64,000 nucleotides of DNA, taken from NCBI RefSeq assembly GCF_051020975.1, contig NW_027478168.1, positions 1,240,001-1,304,000 on the forward strand, given 5' to 3'. Every line of letters starts with the position of its first letter. Position 1 is the first letter of the stretch. The position numbers and the translations under genes were made by a program. Below the pieces are notes generated by a model. It saw only the letters and a list, made by a program, of their open reading frames with translations, had not been told where the DNA came from and did no database searches. Shown piece after piece: positions 62,636 to 64,000 of the stretch. This DNA is from Osmia lignaria lignaria (Eukaryota > Arthropoda > Insecta > Hymenoptera > Megachilidae).

Positions 62636-62957
62636 TTGCAGATTTATCTCAAGGGAAGGGGCCTGACGGACATATTTCTAGATATTTCTTCTTCTTGTTG
62701 TTCTTCTTCTGCACAGCTAAGCTGGAAGTGGCATTTGCAGCTCGCAATAGTGCAGAGTTATCTCAAAGAAAGGGGCCACGGTGTTTCTGTATCTCTATTA
62801 TGTTGGTGCGTCTTCGGAACTTTGAAATATCTTGATATATCTCGAGAACTACGCATCTGATCAAAAAACATCATAGAACATAAAAAGTAGGAAACTTAAT
62901 TCTCTACAAAAAAGGGATCTTAACATTTTGCCATAGCTCGCTTCGTTTCCGAGATAT
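62636..62957 (+). repeat. Fusion monomer joining types 54266 and 60061
   Basis: The head has CATATTTCTAGATAT as in units 50402, 54266 and 57164. The tail has GTGCGTCTTCGG, ACTTTGAAATATC and the linker AAGGGATCTTAAC as in unit 60061. The join lies between about 62690 and 62810; the lack of TCTCACAG near 62765 places it before that point. Confidence 0.78.
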
Positions 62958-63923
62958 TTGCAGATTTATCTCAAGGGAAGGGGCCTGACGGACATATTTC
63001 GAGATATTTCTTCTTCTTGTTGTTCTTCTTCTGCACAGCGAAGCTGGAAGTGGCATTTGCAGCTCGGAATAGTGCAGAATTATCTCAAAGAAAGGGGCCA
63101 CGGTGTTTCTGTATCTCTATTACGTTGGTGCGGCTTCGGAACTTTTAAATATCTTGATATATCTCGAGAACTACGCATCTGATCAAAAAATATCATAGAA
63201 CATAAAAAGTAGAAAACTTAATTCTCTACAAAAAAGGTCTCTTAACATTTTGCCATAGCTCGCTTCGTTTCCGAGATATTTGCAGATATATCTCAAGGGA
63301 AGGGGCCTGACGGACATATTTCGAGATATTTCTTCTTCTTGTTGTTCTTCTTCTGGACAGCTAAGCTGGAAGTGGCATTTGCAGCTCGCAATAGTGCAGA
63401 GTTATCTCAAAGAAAGGGGCCACGGTGTTTCTGTATTTCTATTATGTTGGTGCGGCTTCGGAACTTTTAAATATCTTGATATATCTCGAGAACTACGCAT
63501 CTGATCAAAAAATATCATAGAACATAAAAAGGAGGAAACTTAATTCTCTACAAAAAAGGTTTCTTAACATTTTGCCATAGCTCGCTTCGTTTCCGAGATA
63601 TTTGCAGATTTATCTCAAGGGAAGGGGCCTGACGGACATATTTCGAGATATTTCTTCTTCTTGTTGTTCTTCTTCTGCACAGCTAAACTGGAAGTGGCAT
63701 TTCCAGCTCGCAATAGTGCAGAGTTATCTCAAAGAAAGGGGCCACGGTGTTTCTGAATCTCTATTATGTTGGTGCGGCTTCGGAACTTTTAAATATCTCG
63801 ATATATCTCGAAAACTACGCATCTGATCAAAAAATATCATAGAACATAAAAAGTAGGAAACTTAATTCTCTACCAAAAAGGGCTCTTAACATTTTGCCAT
63901 AGCTCGCTTCGTTTCCGAGATAT
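62958..63923 (+). repeat. Three units echoing earlier block types
   Basis: Unit 62958 resembles 58452 and 60705. Units 63280 and 63602 follow 52334 and 52656, and 55232 and 55554, in the same order (TCTTCTGGACAGC, AAAAAGGAGG, GGTTTCTTAAC, TTTCTGAATCTC), continuing to AAAAAGGGCTCTTAAC near 63875. Confidence 0.78.
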
Positions 63924-64000
63924 TTGCAGATTTATCTCAAGGGAAGGGGCCTGACGGACATATTTCGAGATATTTCTTCTTCTTGTTGTTCTTCTTCTGC
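63924..64000 (+). repeat. Partial monomer cut by the right window edge
   Basis: The first 77 bases of a standard unit, ending in the pyrimidine tract. The array therefore continues to the right. Confidence 0.95.

Larger units (their letters stand above)
1..64000 (+). repeat. 322 bp satellite DNA array, about 199 monomers, head to tail
   Basis: The same ~322 bp unit recurs across the whole window in one orientation. With phase set at TTGCAGAT, unit starts run 200, 522, 844 and so on to 63924. 198 whole units fit once small indels are counted (net loss of 32 bases). Most pairs of units differ at only a few positions, and the variants are shared in blocks, which is the signature of concerted evolution with higher-order repeats. 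No other sequence class interrupts the array and no unit is inverted. Satellites of this size usually lie in centromeric or other heterochromatic chromatin; that location is inferred. The family is not one I can name. Confidence 0.98.

Noticed and set aside
1..64000. CRISPR array
   Set aside because: The units are 322 bp and nearly identical end to end; there are no short repeats alternating with unique spacers and no cas genes.
1..64000. Tandem rDNA, tRNA or other RNA gene cluster
   Set aside because: No segment of the monomer resembles rRNA, tRNA boxes or snRNA that I can recognise, and variants hit all parts of the unit.
1..64000. Transposon or LTR insertion within the array
   Set aside because: Unit phase is continuous with only 1-3 bp indels from 200 to 63924, leaving no room for an insertion or target-site duplication.
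1..64000. Telomeric repeats or array edge
   Set aside because: No short telomere-like tandem repeat is visible and both window ends are inside ordinary monomers.

Overview
This 64 kb window is one uninterrupted satellite DNA array. A ~322 bp monomer is repeated head to tail on the + strand from the first base to the last. Setting the monomer start at the T of TTGCAGAT, the first full unit begins at 200 and the last cut unit at 63924. Correcting for the indels I could place, that interval holds 198 complete monomers, flanked by a 199 bp partial at the left edge and a 77 bp partial at the right. Neither array end is present, and I see no gene, RNA gene, transposon, unrelated insertion or inversion.

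Organism: a tens-of-kilobase satellite with higher-order structure points to a eukaryote, probably pericentromeric, centromeric or other heterochromatic DNA. The monomer is about 39% GC and CpG is not depleted (11 CpG in 59739-60060, about 12 expected from its C and G counts), which fits a genome with little CpG methylation decay. Words such as ATATCTCGA and CTCGAAAACT remind me of arthropod repeats. Arthropod/insect is therefore my best guess, from recollection and unverified.

Layout: 1-5673 is a mosaic with 6- and 9-monomer similarities. 5674-10823 is a pentameric higher-order repeat (HOR), three copies, the last expanded to six units. 10494-20806 holds a 2 kb block copied 18 monomers downstream, and fusion monomers. 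20807-31107 is built on a 12-monomer, 3863 bp HOR. 31108-38725 mixes adjacent duplicates, a 5-monomer repeat and a recurrent 643 bp dimer. 38726-47085 is a 13-monomer, 4180 bp block present twice in tandem with no difference found. 47510-49757 is a short tetramer repeat. 51499-57320 is a 9-monomer (2898 bp) tandem duplication. 58242-62488 is a 7-monomer (2253 bp) duplication. 62958-64000 repeats neighbouring block types.

Interpretation: there are no cooperating genes. The array reads as a record of repeated unequal exchange or conversion acting on blocks of 1 to 18 monomers. The recurring 74-codon open frame is a passive property of the monomer. I did not find a new gene-based system; the items worth a second look are the satellite itself, its HOR architecture, a repeatedly copied dimer, fusion monomers, and the monomer's internal duplication and dyad-rich word structure.
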